NCBI GenBank assembly: GCA_963843465.1
Contig: CAWJKP010000006.1
Coordinates: 124,001-188,000, forward strand
Source: CAWJKP01 sp963843465
GTDB lineage: Bacteria > Planctomycetota > Planctomycetia > Pirellulales > Thermoguttaceae
Direction of reading: 5' to 3'
Length of the DNA: 64,000 nt
The position numbers and the translations under genes were made by a program. Shown one piece after another: positions 1-7,531 of the stretch (its first letter is position 1; each line of letters begins with the position of its first letter). The notes under the pieces were generated by a model. The model had not been told where the DNA came from and did not search any database. It saw only the letters and a program-made list of their open reading frames with translations.

Positions 1-1
1 A

Positions 2-139
2 CTGGTCGGCCGCCAGCTCCTGCGGCTCCAGCGGCCCGAGACGCCCGGCCAGCGTCCGCTGTACTACACGACCCATCGCTTTCTGGAGCTTTTCGGGCTG
101 GAGAGCCTGGAAGATCTGCCGCAGGTCGAGGACGTGTAG
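2..139 (+). CDS. scpB: Segregation and condensation protein B, C-terminal end
   Basis: Partial gene; its start lies before the window. The readable 45 residues contain the segment TTHRFLELFGLESLEDLP, the usual tail of ScpB, followed by an acidic end and a TAG stop. ScpB is the winged-helix kleisin partner that forms the SMC-ScpA-ScpB complex and helps separate newly replicated chromosomes. The family match is clear from the tail, but no other domain is visible. A palindromic repeat begins 11 bases after the stop. Confidence 0.82.
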   Translation: MVGRQLLRLQRPETPGQRPLYYTTHRFLELFGLESLEDLPQVEDV

Positions 140-150
140 GGGGTAAACGG

Positions 151-210
151 AAGCCCGACGCGTAAGCGAGGGGAAGGTGTTGCCCGTCCCTCGCTTGCGC
201 TTCGCGCCTT
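151..210. repeat. Palindromic repeat, GAAGCGCAAGCGAGGG family
   Basis: Imperfect inverted repeat with arms CGCGTAAGCGAGGG and CCCTCGCTTGCGCTTCGCG around a short loop. Related copies lie at 23624-23682, 25913-25971, 26765-26820 and 46682-46763. Here it sits directly after the scpB stop and could also act as a transcription stop. The rest of the gap (211-410) shows no gene. Confidence 0.7.
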
Positions 211-410
211 CGATGGGCCACGGAACGATCGGCGCCAAGACCCCAGACCGCATTTGCTAAGGTGTTGCCAAACAACGACTTATGGATTACGCTGCAAAGC
301 AGCGCAGACGTTTGGGTAAGCCGCTGATAGAATTGGGCTATTGTCCAGGGGCTCGCCGGGGTGGCCCGGCGGTCTATGCGGCTGGACCGGGTGCAATGAT
401 TCTTTGATCT

Positions 411-992
411 ATGGCACGCATCGTCCTGATTCGGCCCGGAGCCACCGACTTTGACGAGCAACATCGCATCCGGGGCAACCTCGACGTTCCGCTGAACCAG
501 GAAGGGGCGGCCGAGGTCGCCCGCCTGATCGAGGAGCTGCGCGATCAGAAGCTGGAAGTGATCTACACGGCCCCCGAGCAATCGGCGGTGGAGACCGCCC
601 AGCCGGTCGCCGAGGCGCTGGGATTGAAAATCAAGAAGCTGGACCGCGTGCAGAACCTGGATTTCGGCCTTTGGCAGGGCATGGCGGTGGACGAGATCCG
701 CTTAAACCAGCCCAAAGTTTACCGTCAGTGGCAGGAGATGCCTCAGAACGTCCGGCCGCCCGAGGGCGAGATGCTCTCCGAAGCGGAGGAGCGGGTGCGG
801 ACGGCGGTGACCAAGTTGTTGAAGCGACACAAGGAGGGGGTCATCGGCCTGGTGGTGGCCGAGCCGCTGGCCAGCCTGGTGAAGCAGTTTGTCAGCCAAA
901 CCGAGTTGGGCGACCTCTGGAAAGCCGCCGCCGAGCATGGTCGCTGGGAACTGCTCGAGGTGACCCCCGAGGTGCTGGCCCAGCCGAGCTAG
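411..992 (+). CDS. Histidine-phosphatase-fold protein lacking the catalytic histidines
   Basis: 193 residues with the layout of the phosphoglycerate-mutase/histidine phosphatase superfamily: an N-terminal strand followed by the motif region, 'GNLDVPLNQEG' and 'IYTAPEQSAVETAQ'. The family's catalytic RHG motif is replaced by RPG at residues 8-10 (LIRPGATD). The second active-site histidine region reads VVAEPLAS near residues 146-153, again without histidine. It therefore has the fold but probably cannot form a phosphohistidine. It may act as a binding or regulatory protein. It stands 92 bases upstream of accD, separated by a palindrome. The codon usage looks normal and the frame is intact, so it is not simply a decayed gene. 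Confidence 0.75.
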   Translation: MARIVLIRPGATDFDEQHRIRGNLDVPLNQEGAAEVARLIEELRDQKLEVIYTAPEQSAVETAQPVAEALGLKIKKLDRVQNLDFGLWQGMAVDEIRLNQPKVYRQWQEMPQNVRPPEGEMLSEAEERVRTAVTKLLKRHKEGVIGLVVAEPLASLVKQFVSQTELGDLWKAAAEHGRWELLEVTPEVLAQPS

Positions 993-1005
993 TGGCGCGC
1001 TATGG

Positions 1006-1072
1006 GTAGGTTATGCTTTAGCATAACAGAACCCGTTATACGGCAAGGTGTTATGCTGAAGCATAACCTACC
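1006..1072. repeat. Palindromic repeat, GTTATGCTNNAGCATAAC family
   Basis: Two facing copies of GTAGGTTATGCTT(T/C)AGCATAAC, each itself a palindrome, make a nested hairpin between the phosphatase-like gene and accD. A third copy lies at 28786-28807, where it overlaps the start of the PQQ-propeller gene. Confidence 0.8.
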
Positions 1073-1084
1073 GGGTGAATCGTC

Positions 1085-1934
1085 ATGTCTAGCGAACGTC
1101 CCGAAGCGAATCCGTCGCCCAACATGATCCAGCGTCCCAAACGGGCCGTGCCCGAAGGGCTTTGGGTGCGGTGTCCCGGCTGCCAACAGACCATTTTCCG
1201 CAAAGAGGCGGAGAAGCGGCTGGGCGTCTGCCCGGAATGCGACTACCACTGGTACGTTCCTGCCCCGCAACGGATTCTCCAGGTGCTGGATGAAGGGACC
1301 TTCGAGGAGTGCGACGCGGAGATCACGCCTGCCGACCCGCTGAACTTCGTCGACAAGCGGCCCTACCGCGAGCGGATCGTGGAAGAGCAGCAGCGGACCG
1401 GGCTGCGCGACGCGGCGATCGTCGGCACGGGCATGATCCGCGCCCGGCGGGTGGCCTTCGGCGTGACCGACTCCGCCTTCCTCATGGGGAGCATGGGCTC
1501 GGTGGTCGGCGAGAAGCTCACCCGCACCATCGAGCGGGCCACCGAGCAACAGCTCCCGCTGATCATCATCTCCGGCTCCGGCGGCGGCGCGGATGCACGA
1601 AGGGGCGCTGTCGCTGATGCAGATGGCCAAGGTCTCCGCCGCCCTGGCCCGCTTCGACTCGGCCGGAGGCCTGTTCATCTCCGTGCTCACCAATCCCACC
1701 ATGGGCGGCGTGGCGGCCAGCTTCGCCTCGCTGGGCGACGTGGTCTTCGCCGAGCCCAAGGCGCTGATCGGCTTCGCCGGCCCGCGGACCATCAAGGCCA
1801 CCATCCGCATCGAGTTGCCCAAGGGCTTCCAGACCAGCGAGTTCCTCCTGGAGCACGGCTTCATCGACCGCATTGTCCGCCGCCAGGACCTCAAGAGCGA
1901 GATCGCCCGCACCATCGACTACTGCGAGAAGTAG
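1085..1934 (+). CDS. accD: Acetyl-CoA carboxylase carboxyltransferase subunit beta (frame break)
   Basis: AccD transfers the carboxyl group from biotin carboxyl carrier protein to acetyl-CoA in the first step of fatty acid synthesis. An N-terminal zinc ribbon (CPGC at about residues 32-35 and CPEC at 51-54) precedes the crotonase-like transferase domain with SGSGGGA, LSLMQMAKVSAAL and NPTMGGVAASFASLGD. The ATG at 1085 gives the usual family length of about 283 residues. The frame changes near 1590-1600, where the conserved series SGSGGGARMHEG is interrupted. The DNA reads ggcggcgcggatgcac, two bases short of an intact codon series in a GC run. This is most likely a sequencing deletion, because the gene is essential and intact on both sides. 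No accA is nearby. Confidence 0.9.
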
Positions 1935-1960
1935 TCGGCGGACGGCGCCGGGGCGATTCT

Positions 1961-2017
1961 TGTGGTGCAGGCGTCCCGCCTGCATTTTCCCCGAGCAGGC
2001 GAGACGCCTGCACCACA
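1961..2017. repeat. Hairpin after accD (TGTGGTGCAGGCGTC arms)
   Basis: Inverted repeat whose outer arms TGTGGTGCAGGCGTC and GACGCCTGCACCACA match perfectly, 27 bases after the accD stop. It may act as a terminator. No long T run follows. Confidence 0.7.
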
Positions 2018-2056
2018 AAAGCTCCACCGACACTCCCCGGCGCGTCGCCAAGGCGG

Positions 2057-2100
2057 AAGGGTGAGCCGGCGCTCGCTTACACGAGCTTGTCCCACCCTAC
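2057..2100. repeat. Palindromic repeat, GTAGGGTGGGACAAGCT family
   Basis: Contains GAGCTTGTCCCACCCTAC with a shorter complementary arm. Related copies occur at 6369-6466, 11890-11931 and 63930-64000. It lies between the convergent genes accD and hemQ. Confidence 0.6.
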
Positions 2101-2118
2101 TCGTCTAAGACCCAAGAC

Positions 2119-2955
2119 CTAAGACCTAAGTCCTAAGCAGTGCTTGAGAATCTCGCCGGGCGGGGCCTGGTAGCCGACGAAAAAGGGTCCGAACTCGGCG
2201 TAGCGGGCGCTGGCCTCGTCGAACCGCATGCGATAGACGATGTCCTTGAGGAACTCGGGATTGCGGGCCCAAAGGGTCACGCCCCATTCCCAGTCGTCCA
2301 AGCCGATGCCTACGGTGACCAGTTGCGTGACCTTGCCGGCGAACTTCATCCCCGACTGGCCGTGCTCGCTCATCAGCCGCTCCCGCTCCTCGAAGGGCAG
2401 CAGGAACCAGTTCTCGCCCGTCGCCCGCTTCTTGTTCATCGGGTAAAAGCAGACCGCCGGCCAGTTGGGCAAATCGGGGGTCAACCGCTGACGCCGCATG
2501 ATCTCCAGCCGCCGCTCGTATTGCTTGACCTTCCCCCGGTAATCCTCGCTTTCGGCAGCCACGCCCTGGGCGATCAGCCGTTGCGCATATTGCTCGACCG
2601 TGGGGACGTAGTCCGAAACCTCGGTCATCGAGACCATCGACCAAGTGGGCACCAGGGCCGAGCCGAACGGCCCGGACATCAGCCGCTGGTGTACCCCATC
2701 GATCATCAACGGGTGGGGATCGAGCATCACCAGCCCGAAATCCGCCTTGTGACCACTGACGATCAGCGTCTGCAAGCGTGCGGGCCCCCGTTGGCCGTCT
2801 CCAGCGTCCAAGGTCTGCAGGAACTCTCGGCAGCCGTCGCTCCGCTCGTTGGGGCTCAGATCCCGCACGGCCCGGCGGTCGAAACGATAGAACAGGTGAG
2901 TGCAATGCCAACCGGCGGTCGGTTGCAGAGAGTTCTCCGTCGGGGAATCACTCAT
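2119..2955 (-). CDS. hemQ: Coproheme decarboxylase (chlorite dismutase family)
   Basis: 278 residues matching the HemQ/ChdC branch of the chlorite dismutase family. The enzyme decarboxylates iron-coproporphyrin III to haem b using peroxide, the last step of the coproporphyrin-dependent haem pathway. Visible family segments are LDPHPLMIDGVHQRLMSGPFG, the YPMNKKR region with the tyrosine thought to form the radical, SEHGQSGMKFAGKV with the probable haem-ligand histidine, and LDDWEWGVTLWA followed by MRFDEASARYAEFGPFFVG. Length is normal. No strong ribosome-binding site precedes the ATG. Upstream is an AGTGG-type repeat array. No other haem gene is adjacent. The pathway assignment follows from family knowledge. 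Confidence 0.93.
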   Translation of the reverse strand: MSDSPTENSLQPTAGWHCTHLFYRFDRRAVRDLSPNERSDGCREFLQTLDAGDGQRGPARLQTLIVSGHKADFGLVMLDPHPLMIDGVHQRLMSGPFGSALVPTWSMVSMTEVSDYVPTVEQYAQRLIAQGVAAESEDYRGKVKQYERRLEIMRRQRLTPDLPNWPAVCFYPMNKKRATGENWFLLPFEERERLMSEHGQSGMKFAGKVTQLVTVGIGLDDWEWGVTLWARNPEFLKDIVYRMRFDEASARYAEFGPFFVGYQAPPGEILKHCLGLRS

Positions 2956-2962
2956 GTTGGCA

Positions 2963-3150
2963 ACTAGTGACTAGTGGTCGGTGACTAGTGGTCAGTGGCT
3001 AGTGGCCAGCGGCTTAGTATTGCCGTTGACCAAAGCTATCGGATGGGAACTATAGGACCGACAGGACTTATAGGACCCACGAACCCTATTGTCCCCTTAG
3101 TCCCGTCGCTTCCGAGCCCTGGCCACTGACCACTAGCCACTGACCACTAG
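2963..3150. repeat. Intergenic low-complexity arrays (AGTGG/CTAGTGG and TATAGGAC types)
   Basis: The segment 2963-3013 holds degenerate tandem units of AGTGGTCAGTGGCTAGTGG. The segment 3050-3100 holds degenerate TATAGGACTTATAGGACCC units that fold back on TTGTCCCCTTAGTCCC. The segment 3119-3150 holds the opposite-strand form CCACTGACCACTAGCC. The last array runs into the response regulator and supplies its stop codon (cta at 3147-3149). The same array type is seen at 4960-4985, 5700-5760, 6570-6640, 11016-11036, 38872-39005 and 60870-60897. Confidence 0.75.
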
Positions 3151-3515
3151 GAAAGCAGGCGGTTGACGCTCTCCAACAGCCGGTCCATGGCAAACGGCTT
3201 GCGGATATAATCGTCGACGCCCAACATCTCCGCGTAGGCCTTGTGGCGGATCCCCTCGTTGGCGGTTATCATAATCACCCTCATGGGGACCTTGCGGGTG
3301 CGGCGAAGCTTCTCCAAGACCAGGAAGCCGCTCCGCTTGGGCATCATCATGTCGAGGATTACCAAATCGGGGTCTTCCCGCTCGGCCATGGCCAGTCCTT
3401 GATTGCCGTCCCGGGCGATCAGGATCTGGTACCCGCTGGCCTCCAGGGCCAACCGCATCGATTCGACGATCTCCTGGTCGTCGTCCACCAGCAGGATACG
3501 CTTGGGCTCGGCCAT
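3147..3515 (-). CDS. Stand-alone response regulator (receiver domain only)
   Basis: 122 residues forming one CheY-like receiver domain. The acidic pair follows the first strand (ILLVDDDQE), the phospho-acceptor aspartate is in LVILDMMMP, the switch threonine is in MITANEG, and the lysine is in DYIRKPF. There is no output domain, so it must act on a partner such as a histidine kinase, a motor or another regulator. No kinase gene is adjacent. The ATG at 3515 is chosen over a longer frame because a GAGG ribosome-binding site lies just upstream and the protein then begins MAEPKRILLVDDD. Its stop codon falls within an AGTGG-type array. Confidence 0.9.
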   Translation of the reverse strand: MAEPKRILLVDDDQEIVESMRLALEASGYQILIARDGNQGLAMAEREDPDLVILDMMMPKRSGFLVLEKLRRTRKVPMRVIMITANEGIRHKAYAEMLGVDDYIRKPFAMDRLLESVNRLLS

Positions 3516-3640
3516 TACGCTCGGTCCTCTCGTGACGAAACGGCAGGCAGCCTTTCGCCTCAAACGGGGTCAGGCTCTACTTTATGGTGACGCAAACGGA
3601 GCCCTTTGACAAGTGGCTCCCAGGTGGATCATGTTGCTGG

Positions 3641-4912
3641 TTACACCAGGCCCCGATGGCGGATCAGGATCAGGCCGGCGGCCAGCACAACGGCCGCCCC
3701 CAGCAGGAGTCCAAGACCGAGCCGCCGCGCCAGCCGACTGGCAAGGGACTTTGGCGCTGCCGCCGGCGGCGGATCGAGCCTAGGGGCGCCGCTGCTGGCT
3801 TGTCCAGCAATGCGGGAGGCAACGGTGGGCAAGCCAACGATGGCAGCCGGCTTACTGGCCCCTTTTGGAGCGGACGCTTCTTTCATCCCGATCTCGGCAT
3901 ACCCTCCCGCGGCCGGGTCCAGCGGCGAATCCTTGGTGGCCATCCGCTCGGCCGTGGCGTCCCAGTTCCAGGTGGTCAGGAGATCCACGCCCGGGCTGGC
4001 GTCCTTGACTTGGCAGGAGCAGGCCCCCGTGACAAAGTCGACCAACTGGCTCAGGTTGTCCACCGTGATTCCTTTCCCCACATAAGGCTCCAGCACGCGG
4101 GCCCGGCCGTAGACGGCGAAGACCATCGGCTGGTCGACCAGGCCGGCCAGGTCCGGCTCGACGGTCATCATGGTTCGGATCAGCCACTGTTCGGCCGGGT
4201 CGGATCGCGAGACCTCGAGCAGGCCCAACTCCACCGGGGCCGTTGGCGCGACCGAACTGTCCAGGGCCTCTTGCTGCCCGGCGTGGCCGCCTGGGCTAAC
4301 GGGTGCCGCTTTGTTAGCCCGGGCGGCCACGCCGGCTTCCGGGCTAACAGGCGCCACGCCGGCTTGAGCGACCAATTCCTCGACGGCTTTTTTGGCCCGT
4401 CGGTTCTCGGCCGGTTCCTTGCCCGGCACGAACAAAAAGACCACGGCCTTCCCGCCGTCGAGTTGCTTGCAGAGCTTCTGCCGAGCGGGCGAATCGGTCA
4501 TCGGGCGGAGCATCAACGTCTCCAGCCGGCCGGCAAAGAGCTCGACGCCCTGGGGCGTCAGCACCAGATATGCCGGTTTCGCGTCCTTGCGGGCCTTCCA
4601 GGCCGCTTGGACCAGCTCCGGCATCTCGTCGATTTTGTCGTGGGCCGGGTCGAATGTGTCGAGCAACAGATTTGCCGCCGCGTCGCCTTCCCCCAGCTTG
4701 CCGACGAGGCGGGCGATCTCCCCGTCCGATAAACTAGGCGTACCCTGTTTGAAGTAGACAATGTGATAAGGGGCCGCCGTCCAATGGTAGAGCGCGTAAC
4801 GGTAGACCGGCGTATCGCACGCCCAGCCGGCCGCGGGCAAGCCGCAAACGATCGCCCCCAAGGCAATCCGCCACATCAGGCAGTATCTCGCGGGACGGAG
4901 GATGGTCGACAT
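3641..4912 (-). CDS. Exported protein of unknown function with C-terminal membrane anchor
   Basis: About 423 residues. A hydrophobic signal segment ends at an AWACDTPVYRYALYHW sequence, so the mature part begins with a cysteine-containing stretch. Residues 50-170 look like a thioredoxin-like or lumenal domain (YHIVYFKQG), but no redox CxxC is visible. A second part contains LEVSRSDPAEQWLIRTM and a CSC segment. A proline/alanine-rich linker leads to a basic patch and one membrane helix (LGLLLGAAVVLAAGLIL). A palindromic repeat is read in frame at about residues 195-215 and codes for GVAARANKAAPVSPGGHAG. I do not recognise the function. The second ATG of an ATGATG pair is used here. Confidence 0.7.
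   Translation of the reverse strand: MSTILRPARYCLMWRIALGAIVCGLPAAGWACDTPVYRYALYHWTAAPYHIVYFKQGTPSLSDGEIARLVGKLGEGDAAANLLLDTFDPAHDKIDEMPELVQAAWKARKDAKPAYLVLTPQGVELFAGRLETLMLRPMTDSPARQKLCKQLDGGKAVVFLFVPGKEPAENRRAKKAVEELVAQAGVAPVSPEAGVAARANKAAPVSPGGHAGQQEALDSSVAPTAPVELGLLEVSRSDPAEQWLIRTMMTVEPDLAGLVDQPMVFAVYGRARVLEPYVGKGITVDNLSQLVDFVTGACSCQVKDASPGVDLLTTWNWDATAERMATKDSPLDPAAGGYAEIGMKEASAPKGASKPAAIVGLPTVASRIAGQASSGAPRLDPPPAAAPKSLASRLARRLGLGLLLGAAVVLAAGLILIRHRGLV
4279..4363. repeat. Palindromic repeat, GGGGCTAAC/GTTAGCCC family, in-frame in a gene
   Basis: A full palindrome (4279-4336) with arms GGCGTGGCCGCC and GGCGGCCACGCCGGC and inner GGGCTAAC/GTTAGCCC, followed by a partial copy (4337-4363). 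It lies inside the exported-protein gene at 3641-4912 without breaking its frame. Other copies are at 7764-7826, 19411-19471, 25145-25203 and 42167-42223, with a half copy near 45880-45903. Confidence 0.8.
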
Positions 4913-5008
4913 CATGCGAAGCCTCATCCCCATTTATACGAGGCCCGAGAGGCAAAGGCCAGTGGCTAGCGGTCAATGGTCAGCGGTTATCCCTTAATCC
5001 CTGATCCC

Positions 5009-5695
5009 TTATCGCTCCGGCGGATCGCCCTCGAGGTGATCGCCGAAAGTGACCTCCAGAGGCAAGCACTTGGCCAGACGCCGTAGGTACTGGCTGCGGC
5101 GAATCGTGGTCGCGCCCAAGCTGGCTGTATGGGCCGTCCGCTGCTGGATGTCCAACAGGCGATAGCCCCGTGCGCGGAGATGAGCCACCAGGTAGACCAG
5201 GGCCACCTTCGAGGCGTCGCGGACGCGGTAGAACTTCGACTCGGCGGCAAACAGCCCACCGATGCCCACCCCATAGGTGCCGCCGGCCAACTGCTCTTCG
5301 TGCCAGACCTCGATGCTATGGGCGTGCCCCAAGCGGTGCAACCGCACGTAGGCGGAGAGGATCTCCGGCGTAATCCAGGTAGCTTCTTGGCGGCCGTTTT
5401 CCCTGGCGCAGCCCCGGATCACGCCGAAAAAGTCCCGGTCGCACGTGACGCGAAACTTCCCGCTGCGGATTGTTCGCTGCAAGCGGCGGGCGACGTGCAG
5501 CCCATCCAGTTCGATGATCGCCCGCGGGTCGGGCGACCACCAGGCCATCGGCCCACCATCGCTGAAGGGCCAGGGGAAGATCCCGTGCGAGTAGGCGTCC
5601 AAGAGCCACTCGGGGTCCAGACGCCCTCCCAAGGCCAACAAGCCCTCGGGCGTGGATTGCTCGACGGGCGGGAAGAATCGTGCGGGGGGAAGCAT
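5009..5695 (-). CDS. aat: Leucyl/phenylalanyl-tRNA-protein transferase
   Basis: 228 residues, complete. Aat moves Leu or Phe from charged tRNA to the N-terminus of proteins that start with Lys or Arg, marking them for ClpS-ClpAP degradation in the bacterial N-degron pathway. Recognised segments are RFFPPVEQSTPEGLLALGG at the start, YSHGIFPWPF, WWSPDPRA, then the GNAT-like core GGTYGVGIGGLFAAESKF and LLDIQQRTAHTASLGA. All regions expected for the family are present. Repeat arrays flank both ends (4960-4985 and 5700-5760). No clpS or clpA is in the window. Confidence 0.94.
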   Translation of the reverse strand: MLPPARFFPPVEQSTPEGLLALGGRLDPEWLLDAYSHGIFPWPFSDGGPMAWWSPDPRAIIELDGLHVARRLQRTIRSGKFRVTCDRDFFGVIRGCARENGRQEATWITPEILSAYVRLHRLGHAHSIEVWHEEQLAGGTYGVGIGGLFAAESKFYRVRDASKVALVYLVAHLRARGYRLLDIQQRTAHTASLGATTIRRSQYLRRLAKCLPLEVTFGDHLEGDPPER

Positions 5696-6095
5696 GGGCC
5701 AGTGGTTAGTGATCAGTGGTCAGTGGCTAGTGGCGAGTGGCGAGTGGCGAGTGGTTAGTATTCCGAGGCGGGCCGTGTCGGCCCCGATGTGCGTTCCGTA
5801 GGTGCTGGGCACCGTTGAGAGATCAGTGGTCAGCGGCTCCTACCGGAGGGTGGTGTAGGGTCGAAAAGGCCCTATCTACAGCCGCCCGCCCATCAATTCT
5901 ACCAAGTCGCGGCGGGCCGGTTCTGTCTGTTCTCGCCACTCACCACTAGCTACTAACTACTGACCATGGGCGTCTTTTTCCCGATGGGCAGGCTGTCCAG
6001 CCGCGGTTAGGATCATCACTGGCTCTACCAGGTGGATCGCAAGGCCCGGGGCCTAAGGTGCCTTGCAAGGGAAGGTACCTCTACGGAGTCGTGCC
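5696..6095. other. Intergenic region with repeats
   Basis: The first 65 bases are an AGTGG-type array. The remainder has scattered short inverted repeats (TAGGGTCGAAAAGGCCCTA at 5866-5884) and another array fragment around 5935-5965. No gene is seen. The last 40 bases carry a GGAG before the small gene at 6096. Confidence 0.5.
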
Positions 6096-6305
6096 ATGAG
6101 TCTGGAAGTGATCGAAATGGTCGTCAATTGCCGCGTGCCGCGGGAAGAGAGCGAAGAATACGTGATCCGGCTGCGTTCGGGCGAGCGGCTGGTTCACGTC
6201 CCGGCAGAGTTCCACTGTCACGACGCTTTCGACACCCAGGACCAGACCGACCCCGCGACAACCGTCATCCGCAGCCGTTTCGCCCGCCCCCGGAAGCCCC
6301 GCTGA
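6096..6305 (+). CDS. Small protein of unknown function (69 aa)
   Basis: Reads MSLEVIEMVVNCRVP, then RLRSGERLVHVPAEFHCHDAF, and ends in a basic tail. The ATG at 6096 is preceded by a GGAG nine bases upstream. It has no signal peptide or membrane helix. The mixed charged sequence looks like a real folded peptide and not repeat-derived coding. I do not recognise the family. It sits alone between repeat blocks, so it may be a lineage-specific small protein. Confidence 0.5.
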   Translation: MSLEVIEMVVNCRVPREESEEYVIRLRSGERLVHVPAEFHCHDAFDTQDQTDPATTVIRSRFARPRKPR

Positions 6306-6650
6306 GAGTTAGCGGCTAGTGGTCGGCGGCTAGCGGCAGGAGGGGACTCGCTGCAATCGTCCCCGTTTGTAGGGTGGGACAAGCTCGCCTTGGGCAAGCG
6401 CCGGCCCACCAGGCGCTTCCGAAGGTGGGCCGGCGCTCGCCGCGCCAGCTTGTCCCACCCTACGACTCAGACGGGACTCGCTCCGCTCGTCCCACTCCCC
6501 CCAAAGACCTGGTCCTCCGCTCCGCCTCCCGCGTAACGCCACGCTGGCTACCCGAAACTGCTCCTTGCCTCCTCCCACTGACCACTAGCCACTGACCACT
6601 AGCCACTGACCACTAGCCACTGACCACCGACCACTAATTCTGCTACAATA
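6306..6650. repeat. Intergenic repeat block with long GTAGGGTGGGACAAGCT hairpin
   Basis: The segment 6369-6466 is a long inverted repeat with arms GTAGGGTGGGACAAGCT and AGCTTGTCCCACCCTAC around CGCCGGCCCACC/GGTGGGCCGGCG. The segment 6570-6640 is an array of CCACTGACCACTAGCC units. No gene is present between the 69-aa gene and tyrA. Confidence 0.75.
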
Positions 6651-6685
6651 GCGCGTTTCATGGACCGCGGCAGCTTGGGGTCGGC

Positions 6686-7531
6686 ATGAGACGTTGGAAC
6701 ATCGTGGCCATCGTCGGCGTCGGGTTGATCGGCGGATCGATCGGCTTGGCACTGCGCCAGCGGGGATTGGCCGAGCGGGTCGTGGGCATTGGTCGTCGCC
6801 AGACGAGCCTGCGGACAGCCCGGCGGGCGGGCGCAGTGACCAATACCACGATCGACCTGGGCAAAGGCGTTGCCGACGCGGAGCTGGTCATCGTCTGCTC
6901 GCCCGTCGGGCGGATCGTCCAGCATGTCTGCCAGGTGGCCGAGTCCTGCCCCGCCGGGACCCTGATCACCGATGCCGGCAGTACGAAGCAGGCCATCGTC
7001 GAGCTGCTCGACGGCAAGTTGCCCCGCGGCTGTCGTTTCCTCGGCAGTCACCCCCTGGCCGGCAGTGAAAAATCGGGCGCAAGCCACGCGACGGCCGACC
7101 TTTTCGAGGGCCGGGTCGCGATTCTCACGCCGACCAAAAACACCCGCGCCGAGGATTTCGACCTCCTCGAACGGTTCTGGTCCTCGCTCGGCTCGGTCGT
7201 CGTGCAGATGGCGCCCGACGAGCACGATCGAGCCCTGGCGATGACGAGCCATCTGCCCCACGCCGTGGCCGCAGCCTTGGCGGCCACCCTGCCGGAAGCC
7301 TGCTTCCGCTTCTCGGGGACGGGCCTTCTGGACACGACCCGCGTCGCCGGTGGCGATCCCGACCTCTGGACGCAGGTCTTTTTCCAAAACCGGGGGAACG
7401 TGCTGGCGGCCCTGGATGCCTTCGTGGGCCGCTTGACCGCCCTGGGCGATGCCGTCCGCCAGGGCGACGCGGAAACCCTGAAACGACTCCTCGCCCTAGC
7501 CAAGAAGAACCGCGATGCTCTGGGAAGTTGA
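6686..7531 (+). CDS. tyrA: Prephenate dehydrogenase
   Basis: 281 residues. A Rossmann NAD-binding site (VGVGLIGGSIGLALR, residues 9-23) begins the protein. It is followed by the family segments VIVCSPVG, ITDAGSTKQAIV, GSHPLAGSEKSG (the active-site histidine region) and AMTSHLPHAVAAAL. TyrA oxidatively decarboxylates prephenate to 4-hydroxyphenylpyruvate in tyrosine synthesis. There is no ACT or chorismate mutase domain, so feedback control through a fused domain is unlikely. The stop overlaps the purL start by 17 bases, so the two are probably cotranscribed. An AGTGG-type array lies just upstream. Confidence 0.92.
   Translation: MRRWNIVAIVGVGLIGGSIGLALRQRGLAERVVGIGRRQTSLRTARRAGAVTNTTIDLGKGVADAELVIVCSPVGRIVQHVCQVAESCPAGTLITDAGSTKQAIVELLDGKLPRGCRFLGSHPLAGSEKSGASHATADLFEGRVAILTPTKNTRAEDFDLLERFWSSLGSVVVQMAPDEHDRALAMTSHLPHAVAAALAATLPEACFRFSGTGLLDTTRVAGGDPDLWTQVFFQNRGNVLAALDAFVGRLTALGDAVRQGDAETLKRLLALAKKNRDALGS

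Noticed and set aside
6570..6640. AGTGG/CCACTGACC arrays as a CRISPR array
   Set aside because: Units are 7-14 bases and directly adjacent, with no unique spacers; no cas genes in the window.
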